From Bifidobacterium tissieri (lineage in GTDB: Bacteria > Actinomycetota > Actinomycetes > Actinomycetales > Bifidobacteriaceae): a stretch of 64,000 nucleotides of DNA. Shown here piece after piece: positions 10,752-18,828 of this stretch. The number at the start of each line of letters is the position of its first letter. The stretch's first letter is position 1. The notes under the pieces are model-generated. The model did not search any database. It was not told the DNA's origin and was given only the letters and a program-made list of their open reading frames with translations. Location of the stretch: positions 62,001 to 126,000 of the forward strand of contig NZ_MWWV01000012.1 of NCBI RefSeq assembly GCF_002259645.1. Direction: 5' to 3'. A program made the translations under genes and the position numbers.

Positions 10752-11507
10752 TCAGTCGGCTCTTCGACGCAGCAATGGCGCGATGTCGCGCAGGGTAACA
10801 TGGCCGTTCGTGTCGGGTGTGAGACGTTTCTGGTGAATCCATGTGCGGATGGTCGAGGCGGGCAGTCGTATGCCGGCCTTCGCGCATTGGTCGCTCATCT
10901 GTTTGGGCGTGCCCTTCCTGTCCGACTTGGCGAGACGGTCGAGCAGCCGGTCGGCAACGTAGGTGCGATTCACCTCGGCGCCGCAGGAGCGGCATGCGCC
11001 CATGTGGGCGCGTGGTTCGCCCCAGACGACGCCGTTCGTGCAGAACGGGCATGCACCGAACGCCACCCGTGTCTGTGGCGGATCCACGGCGCGGTTGACC
11101 TTGCCGGCCATGTCAACGACGTCACGCCACCATAAGCGGGCGTCCGGCGCGGCGAGCAGCGGCTTGTCGTCCTTGAGGATGCCGCGTGCGAGCTCCGGTA
11201 TGCCGGCGGTGCGTCGGACGGCGGGCGGGCAGCCGCATTGCAGCGCCGCAAGCCGCACCAGCTGCTCCGCCCGGCAGTACAGTTCCCACGCCTGCTCGCG
11301 CAGCAGCAACGGCGCGTGCGCCGACCTGCCGCGTATGCCGGTGTGGTCGTTTTCGCCGGTGCCGGCCTGCCGGTTGGCGATCAGCAGCAGCGCGGGCGTG
11401 TCCACCATGATCGAGGCAAGCGCTTCACGGAACCGTCTGGCGCAGGGAGCGCACACGTTGAGCTCTCCCGCATGGTTGCCGTCCCTGTTCGCACAGTACC
11501 GGGTCAT
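10752..11507 (-). CDS. Phage zinc-ribbon / HTH protein
   Basis: 251 residues from ATG 11507, which overlaps the preceding small gene's stop (ATGA). The N terminus has a Cys cluster (CANRDGNH and CAPCARRF). The middle has a CPFC...CRSC zinc ribbon at about residues 155-180. The C terminus resembles a helix-turn-helix (QCAKAGIRLPASTIRTWIHQ). Probably a DNA-binding early protein; its target is unknown. A decayed homologue lies at 48106-48390 in the neighbouring remnant prophage. Confidence 0.7.
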   Translation of the reverse strand: MTRYCANRDGNHAGELNVCAPCARRFREALASIMVDTPALLLIANRQAGTGENDHTGIRGRSAHAPLLLREQAWELYCRAEQLVRLAALQCGCPPAVRRTAGIPELARGILKDDKPLLAAPDARLWWRDVVDMAGKVNRAVDPPQTRVAFGACPFCTNGVVWGEPRAHMGACRSCGAEVNRTYVADRLLDRLAKSDRKGTPKQMSDQCAKAGIRLPASTIRTWIHQKRLTPDTNGHVTLRDIAPLLRRRAD

Positions 11508-11635
11508 GGCCGTGCCGCCTTCACGCCGTGATGCTGGTGGAGCTGCTGCCGGTCGTCGGTGTTCCAGCCGCATGAGCACCACCAGCGGAATCCCATGCTG
11601 GAGTATTCGGTGATGATCTGGTGTTGTTCACGCAT
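11504..11635 (-). CDS. Tiny CxCG zinc-finger-like phage protein
   Basis: 43 residues, too short for most gene callers. It begins MREQHQIITEYSSMGFRWW and carries CSCGW followed 12 residues later by HQHH, a plausible Cys2-His2 metal site. The start overlaps the upstream gene's stop by 8 nt and the stop overlaps the downstream start as ATGA, so it is embedded in the coupled operon. It matches the CxCG...H modules of its upstream neighbour. Confidence 0.65.
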   Translation of the reverse strand: MREQHQIITEYSSMGFRWWCSCGWNTDDRQQLHQHHGVKAARP

Positions 11636-12044
11636 GGTCGGTCTCCGTCTTGTCGGCGTAGCGGACGTGTTCCTGCATGAGGCCCAGCGACGAGTAGTCG
11701 TGGCCGCATGAGCAGATGAACACTGTGCCCTGTTTGGCGGTGTCCACGAGGCGGTGTGCCGGAGACGGCCGTGCGGGCCGGGGCGACTGGTATACGGCTA
11801 TGGGCATGGGCGTGGCTTTCTCTTCGAGATGGTGGATGAACTGTTGGGGGCTGCGGGTCTTGTATCCGCAGGTGCATTCGCGCGTGGTGCCGGCAGCGGT
11901 GCCGAACCCGCTGACGGCCGCCGGCTGGCGCAGGAACTGGATGGCGGCCGGGTACGCGCGGCGTAGCCGGTGGTGCGTGGTTTCGGGAATATGGACAGTA
12001 CGAGGTCGGGGTCGGGTGTGGCGTTTGGGGTGGATGATGCTCAT
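11628..12044 (-). CDS. Phage protein with two CxCG...H finger-like modules
   Basis: 138 residues starting at ATG 12044, which overlaps the upstream stop (ATGA). The N terminus is basic (about 25 residues with many Arg and His). Two modules of the same pattern follow: CTCGYKTRSPQQFIHHL at about residues 60-76 and CSCGHDYSSLGLMQEHV at about 110-126. In each, two Cys are followed 13 residues later by His. Likely zinc-binding, possibly nucleic-acid-binding. No known family assigned. Confidence 0.65.
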   Translation of the reverse strand: MSIIHPKRHTRPRPRTVHIPETTHHRLRRAYPAAIQFLRQPAAVSGFGTAAGTTRECTCGYKTRSPQQFIHHLEEKATPMPIAVYQSPRPARPSPAHRLVDTAKQGTVFICSCGHDYSSLGLMQEHVRYADKTETDHA

Positions 12045-12457
12045 AGTGGTCGTCTCCAGAGTTCGGTGAACAGTCGGACGTCCTCGTCCGACAAATGGAT
12101 GCCGGGATCCCAGCGCGGGACTGGTTTCCGTCTGACTGGTGTGAATGGTTTGAGGCTGATGGGCGTGCGGTGGCATTCGTGGACGGCGAGGTACTGGCCG
12201 TCCGGGCTGATGCCGCGCGCGCCGCACGGGTTCTGCAGGGTGAGCAGCCCGGCGGTGTATTGGTGGATGCGCGTGAACGGCCGTTCGAGGATGATCGCGG
12301 TCGTGAGGTCCTTCGCGTCGAGCACGCCGGGATCGTATGCTTCCCATACGGGCCCCTGCTCGTCCACGGCCACCCACTCCCGGCAGCCGGCGCATTTGCG
12401 AGCTTTCAGACGGCCGGTGCACAGGTGTTTGAGCCATGATGGCTTGCGTCTAGGCAT
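12041..12457 (-). CDS. Hypothetical phage protein
   Basis: 138 residues with a basic N terminus and a Cys motif (CTGRLKARKCAGC) that could bind zinc. The rest is mixed alpha/beta without a recognised signature. It overlaps the end of the helicase-primase gene by 8 nt and the next start by 4 nt, so its expression should be coupled to replication functions. Confidence 0.65.
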   Translation of the reverse strand: MPRRKPSWLKHLCTGRLKARKCAGCREWVAVDEQGPVWEAYDPGVLDAKDLTTAIILERPFTRIHQYTAGLLTLQNPCGARGISPDGQYLAVHECHRTPISLKPFTPVRRKPVPRWDPGIHLSDEDVRLFTELWRRPL

Positions 12458-14777
12458 GACGGCCTCCCAGTTGTCGGGTGACGCTGCGCCATATGGTCTC
12501 CAGCTCCGTGTCCTGCAATCCGCTGGCGTGGCCGCGCCGGTAGAGGTCGTCGCGGATCCGGGCGGCGTTGTCGGGATGGTTGGCGAGCCGACCGTACGCC
12601 CACCGGTGCAGCGTGTCGTTGCGGGATCCGGGCGCGACCGGGCTCATGTCGGGCTCGTTCCTGACGCTCTTGCCGGCCATGCGCGTGGACCGGTATCGGG
12701 TGCGCATCATCACCGGCCGCACCCCATCCGGCTTCATGGTGGTGGTTTCGCCTTCCACATAGCCGTGCGCCTTCAACCACGCGACCATCGTCGGCGGCAT
12801 CACGGGCGGCTTCCCGTCAGGTAGGTCGAGCAGCCGGTACTTTCCGCCGTCGTCCAGCACCGAGCCGGCGCCGATGACGTACCCCTTGCTCTCGCAACGA
12901 ATATCCACGGGAGCGCCGGTCAGATGTACGCCGTTCTTCAACCGGCCTTTGAGCTCGTCGGGTATCAGGTAGTAGGCGTGCACGCTGGTCAGGTTGTGGC
13001 GTTCGCCCGTGGGCGTGGACACCAAGTAGGTGCGCGGGAAGCCCTCGCTGCCGTATTCGCCGATCTCGCGGTTGAACACGTCCCATCCGGTCGGCGCATC
13101 CGCAAGCACATTGCCGGTCTTGTCCTTGGCCACGTCGAGGTCGATAATCGCCATACCTTGCGAGGGGATGACTGCATACGCATTGCCACCGCCGGGGACT
13201 TGCGTGGATCCGGCGGGCAGATCCTTCACCTTCTGCCAGTCGTAGGATTTCTTCCCCTCGGTGACTGCGGCGAAGTTGACGGGATAGCCGGCCTCGTCCG
13301 GCGTGACCGTGGCCGCGCCCTCGATTGGTTGCGGCGGTGCCGGCACTGAGTCTTCGATGGCTTGGTTGATGTCGTGTTCGCTCTTGGCCCGATAGACCGC
13401 GAACACCTTCTCGTCCGACACCACCAGCACTCGTGCTACCTTGCCGTCCACGCGCTTGCACGTGGATTCCAGGCCGAGCTTGGTCACGGAGTTGCGGTGC
13501 GTGGCCGACGACGCGTAATAGGGGTTGTCGCCGCTGACCGCGTACCCCTGCACGATGATCTGGTCCACAATCCACTGCTCGTGCTCGCTCAAATCGTCGC
13601 CGGAGCCGATCGCCACATCATCCCACGGCTTGTCTGACTGCTCCCACAACCTGCATGAAGCCATGAGGAACGGCACCGCCCCGTGCTCGGCGCGGAACGC
13701 CAGCAGGTCCTTGAACTCGTGTTCGGCTCGGTTGTCGCGCATGCGGACGAACACGCGGCGGCGTTTCAACGCCTCGGTGTTCGCCATGATCACGGGATTG
13801 TTCGACGCGATGATGAACGTGGCCTTGTTGCGGAAGCTGACCGTGTTCTCTTGGATACGACGGGCGGCCATCATGTCGCCGGTGCCGATCTTCTTCAAGA
13901 GCGTGGCCTGCTCCAAGGTGATGATGTCGGCGTCCTCGTCATACGCCCACAGGGCCCCGATGAGTTTGAGCATCTCCTGATCGGTCGCGAACCCGCCCGC
14001 GCCCTTCGCGCCGCCCAACAAGGTCTTCGCGTTCACCGCCGTGCTCAGTCCGGGGAACGACCGGTTCAACGCACCCAAGAGAATGCCCTTGCCGTTGCCG
14101 CCGCCACCATAGAGCACGTAGAACAAATGCTTGTACGCCTCCAGCAAGGGCGTGGCGAACATGCGGCCCAGATTCTGGGCGCTGTGCTCGTCGGCGGTCA
14201 CGAACCTGAGGAACCGGCCCGCCTCGGCCACGAGGTCGTCGTCGTACTCCTCGGTCAGGCTGATCTCGAACGGATCCGCGAACACCGGGTCTCCGGGCGT
14301 CAGACGGCGCACGCGCCCGTCGAGACGGTAGAACGCCATGTTCGAGAACTTCACGCCGTGCCTGACGCGCCCCTTGAGTTTGGAGCATTCGACGCGCATC
14401 TGGGTGTTCCATGGCAGGTACACCTTGTTCGAGCCTTTGACGTGGTATTCGTCCTCGATCGAGCCGATCGCGTGCCACGAGTCCAGCAGGCGGTTGCGGC
14501 CGGTGTCGTCCACGTCGCGCACGTAGATGGTGCGCCCGTCCTCGCCGAGCAGCATGCTGCCGTTGCGGAAGTCCCACAGCGCCTTCGCGTACCCGTCGTC
14601 GAAGTATTCGCGGTTGTTGTTCATCTCGTTGCGCGGCACCGTGACGCTTCGGCCGAGACGGTCGAAGAACGTGTGCTTCCAGTCGTCCTCGGTCACGCGC
14701 ATGCCCATGAGCACGCGTGCCACGTGGCTGGGCCCGTTCGGGATGACCGAACACTGGTGCCTGTAGGGAACGTTCAC
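12450..14777 (-). CDS. Phage SF3 helicase fused to a C-terminal prim-pol domain
   Basis: 775 residues from GTG 14777, chosen because GGGAGG lies 7 nt upstream. Residues about 200-400 are a D5/P4-type SF3 helicase: Walker A YGGGGNGKG near 225, acidic WAYDEDADI, and motif C IIASNN. Residues about 520-700 resemble a bifunctional primase-polymerase: catalytic AIIDLDV near 545 and STPTGERHN near 580. The usual order is prim-pol then helicase, so the arrangement looks inverted. It presumably unwinds and primes the phage origin. Confidence 0.8.
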   Translation of the reverse strand: MNVPYRHQCSVIPNGPSHVARVLMGMRVTEDDWKHTFFDRLGRSVTVPRNEMNNNREYFDDGYAKALWDFRNGSMLLGEDGRTIYVRDVDDTGRNRLLDSWHAIGSIEDEYHVKGSNKVYLPWNTQMRVECSKLKGRVRHGVKFSNMAFYRLDGRVRRLTPGDPVFADPFEISLTEEYDDDLVAEAGRFLRFVTADEHSAQNLGRMFATPLLEAYKHLFYVLYGGGGNGKGILLGALNRSFPGLSTAVNAKTLLGGAKGAGGFATDQEMLKLIGALWAYDEDADIITLEQATLLKKIGTGDMMAARRIQENTVSFRNKATFIIASNNPVIMANTEALKRRRVFVRMRDNRAEHEFKDLLAFRAEHGAVPFLMASCRLWEQSDKPWDDVAIGSGDDLSEHEQWIVDQIIVQGYAVSGDNPYYASSATHRNSVTKLGLESTCKRVDGKVARVLVVSDEKVFAVYRAKSEHDINQAIEDSVPAPPQPIEGAATVTPDEAGYPVNFAAVTEGKKSYDWQKVKDLPAGSTQVPGGGNAYAVIPSQGMAIIDLDVAKDKTGNVLADAPTGWDVFNREIGEYGSEGFPRTYLVSTPTGERHNLTSVHAYYLIPDELKGRLKNGVHLTGAPVDIRCESKGYVIGAGSVLDDGGKYRLLDLPDGKPPVMPPTMVAWLKAHGYVEGETTTMKPDGVRPVMMRTRYRSTRMAGKSVRNEPDMSPVAPGSRNDTLHRWAYGRLANHPDNAARIRDDLYRRGHASGLQDTELETIWRSVTRQLGGRHA

Positions 14778-14881
14778 TGATCTGCCTCCCTTCGTTGGGC
14801 GGTAGTGGATTGTGTCTGCGAGTGCCCGCCGCGTCTGTCGCATGCGCGGTGGCCGCTTGGCTACGGCTCGGGCCGAGGGGG

Positions 14882-15577
14882 TTAGAACTCGGGTTCGAGG
14901 GCGGATTCGACCTGCGCGGGCGTCAGGCCGAGGAATCCGGCGATCTCCGAGGCGCTGCGTCCGGTGGCGGCGAGCTGGCGGATCTGCCGTTCGTCCACCT
15001 GCGGCGCGGCCGGCGGGAACGCTGGCTGCGCCGCCGTCTGCTGCGGGAACGGTGACTGCTGCTGCGGCGTGGCGGGTGCGGGCTCCTGCATGGCCTGGTC
15101 GAGCTGGGCGGCGTTGGGCTGGAGCTCGTAGCTGTAGAGCTTGGGCGGGTTCCAGCCGCGTTTCTTGGCTTCGCCGTTGCCGCTATAGGTGACGGTGAAC
15201 CGGTCGCCGATGTGGGGCATGTCGCGTGCGACCCTGCGGCTGGCGTTGCGCAGGGCCCCGATGTTCTTGCCCTTGACGTACACGGCGCGCATGCCGTCGT
15301 CGCCGGGGATCATGGGGTCGCGCTGGTCGGTGGCGATGTGCACGACGATCTGCATCATGGGCTGCCCGTTGTCGAAGAACTTCGGGGCGCCGGTGTCGAT
15401 GTCGTGCTGCTGCTGCGCCTCGATGTTCCTGACAATGCCCGAGGCCGTGGTGCCGATGGGATCGTCCTTGCCGATCGCGGAAGGCGTGCCGCCGGACATG
15501 ACCTGCGCGAGCGACGGCAGCGGCTCCGCGGAGTTGGCGTAGCCGGGGGCGGCGGTGGGTTGTTGTGCTGCGAACAT
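14882..15577 (-). CDS. Phage early protein, possible DNA-binding/replication accessory
   Basis: 231 residues from ATG 15577 with TAGGAGA upstream. The core (residues 30-140) is a beta-rich domain with many hydrophobic/charged alternations. A Gln/Pro/Ala-rich linker follows (about 150-190). The C terminus (ERQIRQLAATGRSASEIAGF) looks like a helix-turn-helix of the resolvase type. Its place between a nuclease and the helicase-primase suggests a replication or recombination partner, possibly a single-strand-binding function, but that is inference. Confidence 0.6.
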   Translation of the reverse strand: MFAAQQPTAAPGYANSAEPLPSLAQVMSGGTPSAIGKDDPIGTTASGIVRNIEAQQQHDIDTGAPKFFDNGQPMMQIVVHIATDQRDPMIPGDDGMRAVYVKGKNIGALRNASRRVARDMPHIGDRFTVTYSGNGEAKKRGWNPPKLYSYELQPNAAQLDQAMQEPAPATPQQQSPFPQQTAAQPAFPPAAPQVDERQIRQLAATGRSASEIAGFLGLTPAQVESALEPEF

Positions 15578-15586
15578 GGGGTTCTC

Positions 15587-16522
15587 CTAACTGTTGTGTT
15601 GTTCGGTGTTCTCTGACTGCGGGTATCGGGATTCAAGCAGCGGAGTGAGGCGCGTCCACCGTTCCGGCACCTCGGTCCGCGGCTTGGCGGTCTCCGGGAT
15701 GACGGGATCGCGGTCGTTGGCCCATGTGCCGCAGTCGAAGCAGTGGCCGGTGGACTTGGGCAGCGTGCGGATCCACGCGTCGCGTACGTCCGCGCCGTCG
15801 GATTGCTCGATGAGGTCCATGAACGTGACCAGCAATTGCGCGCGGGTGAGCGCCCACATGCCGGGCTTGGGGTCGAAGCGCATCTGTACGGGCAGCGCGT
15901 CCTTGAGGGTCAGGCCGTTGCGGGGCAGGAAATAGATGCACATGTGCTCCACGCGTTCCTCCTCGCGTGTCAGGCCGATGCCGTAGAGGCTGGCCTGGCA
16001 CAGGTAGGTCTGGGAGGGGCCGTGCGCCTTGACGGTCTTCATGGTGGTGGCGCCGACGATCTTCCAGTCCGCGGTGGCGGCGTTGTGCCGGTCGTACAGG
16101 TCGATGGATCCCTGCACGTCGTAGCCGCCCGCGAGTCCGTGGATGGATCCGACGGTGACGCGTTTCTCGATCTCGAAGCGGCGGTTCCTCATGTCGGGGT
16201 CGAAGCCCTGCTTGTTCAGGCCGGTGAACGTGCGCTCGAACCGCTCGTGCACACAGGTGCCGATGAACGGCAGCCATGCGGCGCCCTTGTCCTGTTTCCA
16301 GCCGGCGAGCTTCGCCGCGAGGCAGCGCAGGCAGTCGGTGCCGAGTTCGCTGGGGCCGATCTCGCGCTGGCGGGAGCGGGGCGCGCTGACGATGCTGGTC
16401 TCGATGATGCCGCGGATTTCCGGCCATAGCGTCGCGTCCTCGCGAAGCCCGTGGCATGTGCCGTCGTCGGTGGGCGTGGGCGGCTGGCCGTTGAGGACGG
16501 CGAGCACGTCGGCGGCGCTCAT
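15587..16522 (-). CDS. RecB/Cas4-like PD-(D/E)XK exonuclease
   Basis: 311 residues from ATG 16522, which overlaps the upstream stop (ATGA). It has the PD-(D/E)XK motifs of the RecB/Cas4 group: GSIDLYDRH then ADWKIVG, and QTYLCQASLYG as the trailing motif. Cys pairs near the N terminus (CLRC) and C terminus (CFDC) could bind a metal or an Fe-S cluster. Likely trims DNA ends for phage recombination together with the small upstream coiled-coil protein. Confidence 0.75.
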   Translation of the reverse strand: MSAADVLAVLNGQPPTPTDDGTCHGLREDATLWPEIRGIIETSIVSAPRSRQREIGPSELGTDCLRCLAAKLAGWKQDKGAAWLPFIGTCVHERFERTFTGLNKQGFDPDMRNRRFEIEKRVTVGSIHGLAGGYDVQGSIDLYDRHNAATADWKIVGATTMKTVKAHGPSQTYLCQASLYGIGLTREEERVEHMCIYFLPRNGLTLKDALPVQMRFDPKPGMWALTRAQLLVTFMDLIEQSDGADVRDAWIRTLPKSTGHCFDCGTWANDRDPVIPETAKPRTEVPERWTRLTPLLESRYPQSENTEQHNS

Positions 16523-16854
16523 TTGACCACCACGCCGGGCTTGTCGCGCTTGAGCAGCGGGGCGACGGCGAGTTCGCCGAGCTCCTTGCGTGCCTTGGCG
16601 AGGTTGGGCCTGACGTCGTAGAACGAGGGGTGCTTGCTGGCCGGGTATTTGGCCTCGAACGCCTTCGCGTCGATGCGTTGGCTGCCTTCCCTGACCTGTA
16701 CCTTGAGGTCGTCGGCCTCGTACGTGCCGGCGGGCCATGCGTCGATGATGCTGGTCTTGATGCGGTCGATTTCGGTCTTGCGCTGGTCGATTTCGTTCTG
16801 GAGGTCGATGATGCGGCGGGCCTGTTCGGCGAGGATCGCGTGCTTGTCGGTCAT
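16519..16854 (-). CDS. Small coiled-coil phage protein next to the exonuclease
   Basis: 111 residues. The N-terminal 40 form a strong coiled coil (EQARRIIDLQNEIDQRKTEI), followed by a compact mixed domain. AAAGGAG precedes the ATG. It sits immediately before the RecB-like nuclease, a position often held by nuclease-partner proteins in phages; I infer a partner role without a family match. Confidence 0.6.
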   Translation of the reverse strand: MTDKHAILAEQARRIIDLQNEIDQRKTEIDRIKTSIIDAWPAGTYEADDLKVQVREGSQRIDAKAFEAKYPASKHPSFYDVRPNLAKARKELGELAVAPLLKRDKPGVVVK

Positions 16855-17009
16855 GGTCGTCTCCTTTGCTCGGTGATGATGGGGACCACTCCGGTGGAGT
16901 GGCTGCGGTGCCGGGTTCGGTGTTCGCGGCAGTCGTGGTAGGCGGTGTCCACGTCAGTGGGCTTGTTGAGCGGTCCGCAGGTGCGGCAGCGTGGCAGGTA
17001 GCGTTTCAC
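16851..17009 (-). CDS. Small Cys/His phage protein
   Basis: 52 residues from a GTG at 17009 with GGAGGAG upstream. Cys and His are dense (CRTCGPLN, HDCREHRTRHRSH), indicating a metal-binding knuckle. It is coupled at both ends: GTGA overlap with the nuclease stop and ATGA overlap with the next start. Confidence 0.6.
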   Translation of the reverse strand: MKRYLPRCRTCGPLNKPTDVDTAYHDCREHRTRHRSHSTGVVPIITEQRRRP

Positions 17010-17732
17010 TGGTTCTCCTCCGCTTGGTCGGGGCCAAGCGGGAGCCCGTCGTTGAGGATGAGGGCGAGGGTGCCGAGCGTCATCATCACGAGCTGGCGGC
17101 CTTGGCCTTCGCGGGTGGCGATGCCGATGCCGGGGCGTTTCTGGACGACCACGCCGATGAGGGCGTCGTCGTTGCCGCGTTCGGTCTCGGCCTCGGCAAG
17201 ATGCTTGGACACGTTCATCCTCGTCGTGTTCTTGCATTCGACGACGACCCTGTGGCCTCGGTAGCGCACGCCGGACAGGTCGCCGCGATCCTTGACGCCG
17301 TTGGGGCGTCGTCGTTCGATGATGTCGGTGTCGAGCGCCCAGTTGAGGTATTCGGCGGTCTTGGTCTCCATGAGGGCGCCGGCCTGGCGGGCCGTCCGTC
17401 GGGTTCTCGTCGGCATCGGGTTCCTTTCCCTTGGGCTGCGGTCGGTTCTTGGGCTGGCGTTCCTGATACGCCTTCATCTGGGCGAGGCGTCTGGCGCGGT
17501 TGCGTTCGTAATGGTCGCGGGCGTACGAGCGTTCGCGTTCCCTTACCTCGGGGTCGAGCCGTCGGATGCGCTGCCGTTCACGGGCGCGCGTCCTGCGGTC
17601 CTCCGGGGTCGTGCCGGCCCGAGGGGTTGACGGTCGGCGTGCCTGCACCGGGGCCAGTCCGGCGCGGCATGCGGCGATGAACTCGTCGTCGCTGGTCTCG
17701 TCGTCGTAGACGAAGGTCTTCCGGGTCGTCAT
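16851..17732 (-). CDS. Early open frame; only its first ~110 codons look coding
   Basis: ATG 17732 opens a 293-codon frame. The first part (MTTRKTFVYDDETSDDEF, then a region rich in Arg/Glu such as DPEVRERERSYARDHYERN) has protein-like composition. From about 17400 onward it becomes an Arg/Pro-rich shadow of the nuclease gene and finally runs in frame into the 52-aa gene. Either the product has a long overlapping tail, or its native stop was lost by an indel near 17400. Confidence 0.35.
   Translation of the reverse strand: MTTRKTFVYDDETSDDEFIAACRAGLAPVQARRPSTPRAGTTPEDRRTRARERQRIRRLDPEVRERERSYARDHYERNRARRLAQMKAYQERQPKNRPQPKGKEPDADENPTDGPPGRRPHGDQDRRIPQLGARHRHHRTTTPQRRQGSRRPVRRALPRPQGRRRMQEHDEDERVQASCRGRDRTRQRRRPHRRGRPETPRHRHRHPRRPRPPARDDDARHPRPHPQRRAPAWPRPSGGEPVKRYLPRCRTCGPLNKPTDVDTAYHDCREHRTRHRSHSTGVVPIITEQRRRP
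17006..17416 (-). CDS. PD-(D/E)XK nuclease, putative Holliday-junction resolvase-like
   Basis: 136 residues. ATG 17416 is preceded by AAAGGA. The core has GDLSGVRYRGHRVVVECKN, i.e. the D...ExK catalytic signature of small restriction-like resolvases, and a later alpha/beta segment (DALIGVVVQKRPGIG). It would process branched DNA during replication or recombination. A second frame is open across the whole gene, as described in the overlapping entry. Confidence 0.7.
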   Translation of the reverse strand: MPTRTRRTARQAGALMETKTAEYLNWALDTDIIERRRPNGVKDRGDLSGVRYRGHRVVVECKNTTRMNVSKHLAEAETERGNDDALIGVVVQKRPGIGIATREGQGRQLVMMTLGTLALILNDGLPLGPDQAEENQ

Positions 17733-18003
17733 GGCTTGTTCCTTCGCGGGCCTCGCCGGCTGACTGGTAGATGTTCTCGCTGAGGCATCTGATGATCTCC
17801 TCCTTCGGGTAGTGGACGGTGCGGCCGATCTTGATGAACCTCGGGCCGACGCCCATCGACCGCCATCGGGCGAGGGTGCCGATCTTGATGCCGCTCAGCT
17901 CGGCGACTTCGCCGGGCGTGTTCATCGGCTTGAGGTTCGCGGCGAACTCCGCGAATGGTGGGCTGCCGGCCTCGGTGCCGGCGTCGGTGCTGTTGTCGCT
18001 CAT
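17578..18003 (-). CDS. HTH_17/MerR-like DNA-binding protein, putative excisionase
   Basis: Up to 141 residues. Residues 26-78 form a winged helix of the excisionase/MerR type (NTPGEVAELSGIKIGTLARW and GRTVHYPKEEIIRCL). The Arg-rich last 50 residues overlap the next gene and look like shadow sequence, so the functional protein may be only about 90 residues. As a small DNA-bending type in the early operon it is the best candidate for Xis. Confidence 0.6.
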   Translation of the reverse strand: MSDNSTDAGTEAGSPPFAEFAANLKPMNTPGEVAELSGIKIGTLARWRSMGVGPRFIKIGRTVHYPKEEIIRCLSENIYQSAGEAREGTSHDDPEDLRLRRRDQRRRVHRRMPRRTGPGAGTPTVNPSGRHDPGGPQDARP

Positions 18004-18036
18004 GTGGGCTTCCTTGCCTCTCTCGTCGCTTTCCGG

Positions 18037-18387
18037 TCAGACGTCCGTCTCGGATTGCGGACACGACGCGCCGTTGCGTTTGCAATCCGCTCGTGTGGCG
18101 AGCGCGGTGGCGGCGGTGAGCACGAATAGGTTGCCGTACATGCCTAGGATCATGCCTGTGAGTCCGGTCTCGGATTCGCTGCTGTCGAGGTCGGCGGAGA
18201 TCTGGACCTCTCGTTCGGTCACGGATACGGTGCCGAAGTCGCGCGGATCGTCGCCTTCCCGGTGTGCGGTGACATGCACGATGAAGGGGCGTTCGTCGTG
18301 CTCGATCTCGTTGTGGAGCTTGAGCATGCGCTGTATGAACTCGGTCTTCGACAGGATGTCGGGGTTAGCGAGCGTCGCGGGATTCAT
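18037..18387 (-). CDS. Hypothetical phage protein
   Basis: 116 residues from ATG 18387 (AAAGGA about 9 nt upstream). A hydrophilic N-terminal half is followed by a hydrophobic stretch near residues 82-105 (GLTGMILGMYGNLFVL) that could be a membrane segment. No recognised family. It is the second gene of the leftward operon and its start lies inside the end of the first. Confidence 0.55.
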   Translation of the reverse strand: MNPATLANPDILSKTEFIQRMLKLHNEIEHDERPFIVHVTAHREGDDPRDFGTVSVTEREVQISADLDSSESETGLTGMILGMYGNLFVLTAATALATRADCKRNGASCPQSETDV

Positions 18388-18718
18388 GGCGGGTTCCTTT
18401 CCTTGAGGGGTGTGGCGCGGCTGTACGGTTGGTTCCGGGACGGCCGTCGGCGGGCTGGTGGCCCGCACAGGATCGTCGGTTCACGGCGTCCATGGCGTCG
18501 GCGATGACGTCGAGTGGATCGCAGTCGATCTCGGAGGTGATCATAAAGAAGGTCGTGAGGCTGAGGTTGCCGGACTTGAGGCGGTTCTTCACGGTGTTGC
18601 GGTCCACGTTCATGGCGCGGCCCAGCGAGGACATCGTTGCGCCGTCACGCATCGCGACCCTGATATGGATGGACTTGGTGACTTCTGCTGCGAGCTCCGT
18701 TGCTTCTACGTTGTTCAT
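18365..18718 (-). CDS. Cro-like HTH protein, first gene of leftward early operon
   Basis: 117 residues. Residues 25-75 form a lambda-repressor-type helix-turn-helix (SSLGRAMNVDRNTVKNRLKS) with the following helices of an XRE domain. The C-terminal third is Arg/Pro-rich and overlaps the next gene by 23 nt. It is transcribed away from the repressor across a shared 110-bp control region, the place where Cro-type regulators sit. Confidence 0.65.
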   Translation of the reverse strand: MNNVEATELAAEVTKSIHIRVAMRDGATMSSLGRAMNVDRNTVKNRLKSGNLSLTTFFMITSEIDCDPLDVIADAMDAVNRRSCAGHQPADGRPGTNRTAAPHPSRKGTRHESRDAR

Positions 18719-18828
18719 GTGCTATGTATACCAACTTCCTAATAGCGAACGCAACAGGATTGTAGTCTTTCTGTGGCGGATGCTAAAAATATTTAGCATT
18801 TGCGGCGTTTCTTTGATACTTTGGTTGC
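18719..18828. promoter_or_regulatory. Divergent immunity control region with operator dyad
   Basis: AT-rich 110-bp gap between the Cro-like and repressor genes. A perfect dyad TGCTAAA-AATA-TTTAGCA occupies 18781-18798. TTAGCA (18793-18798) and GATACT (18815-18820) are spaced 16 bp, a plausible rightward promoter whose -35 overlaps the dyad. That promoter would start within a few bases of the repressor ATG, and no Shine-Dalgarno sequence is present. Confidence 0.6.
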
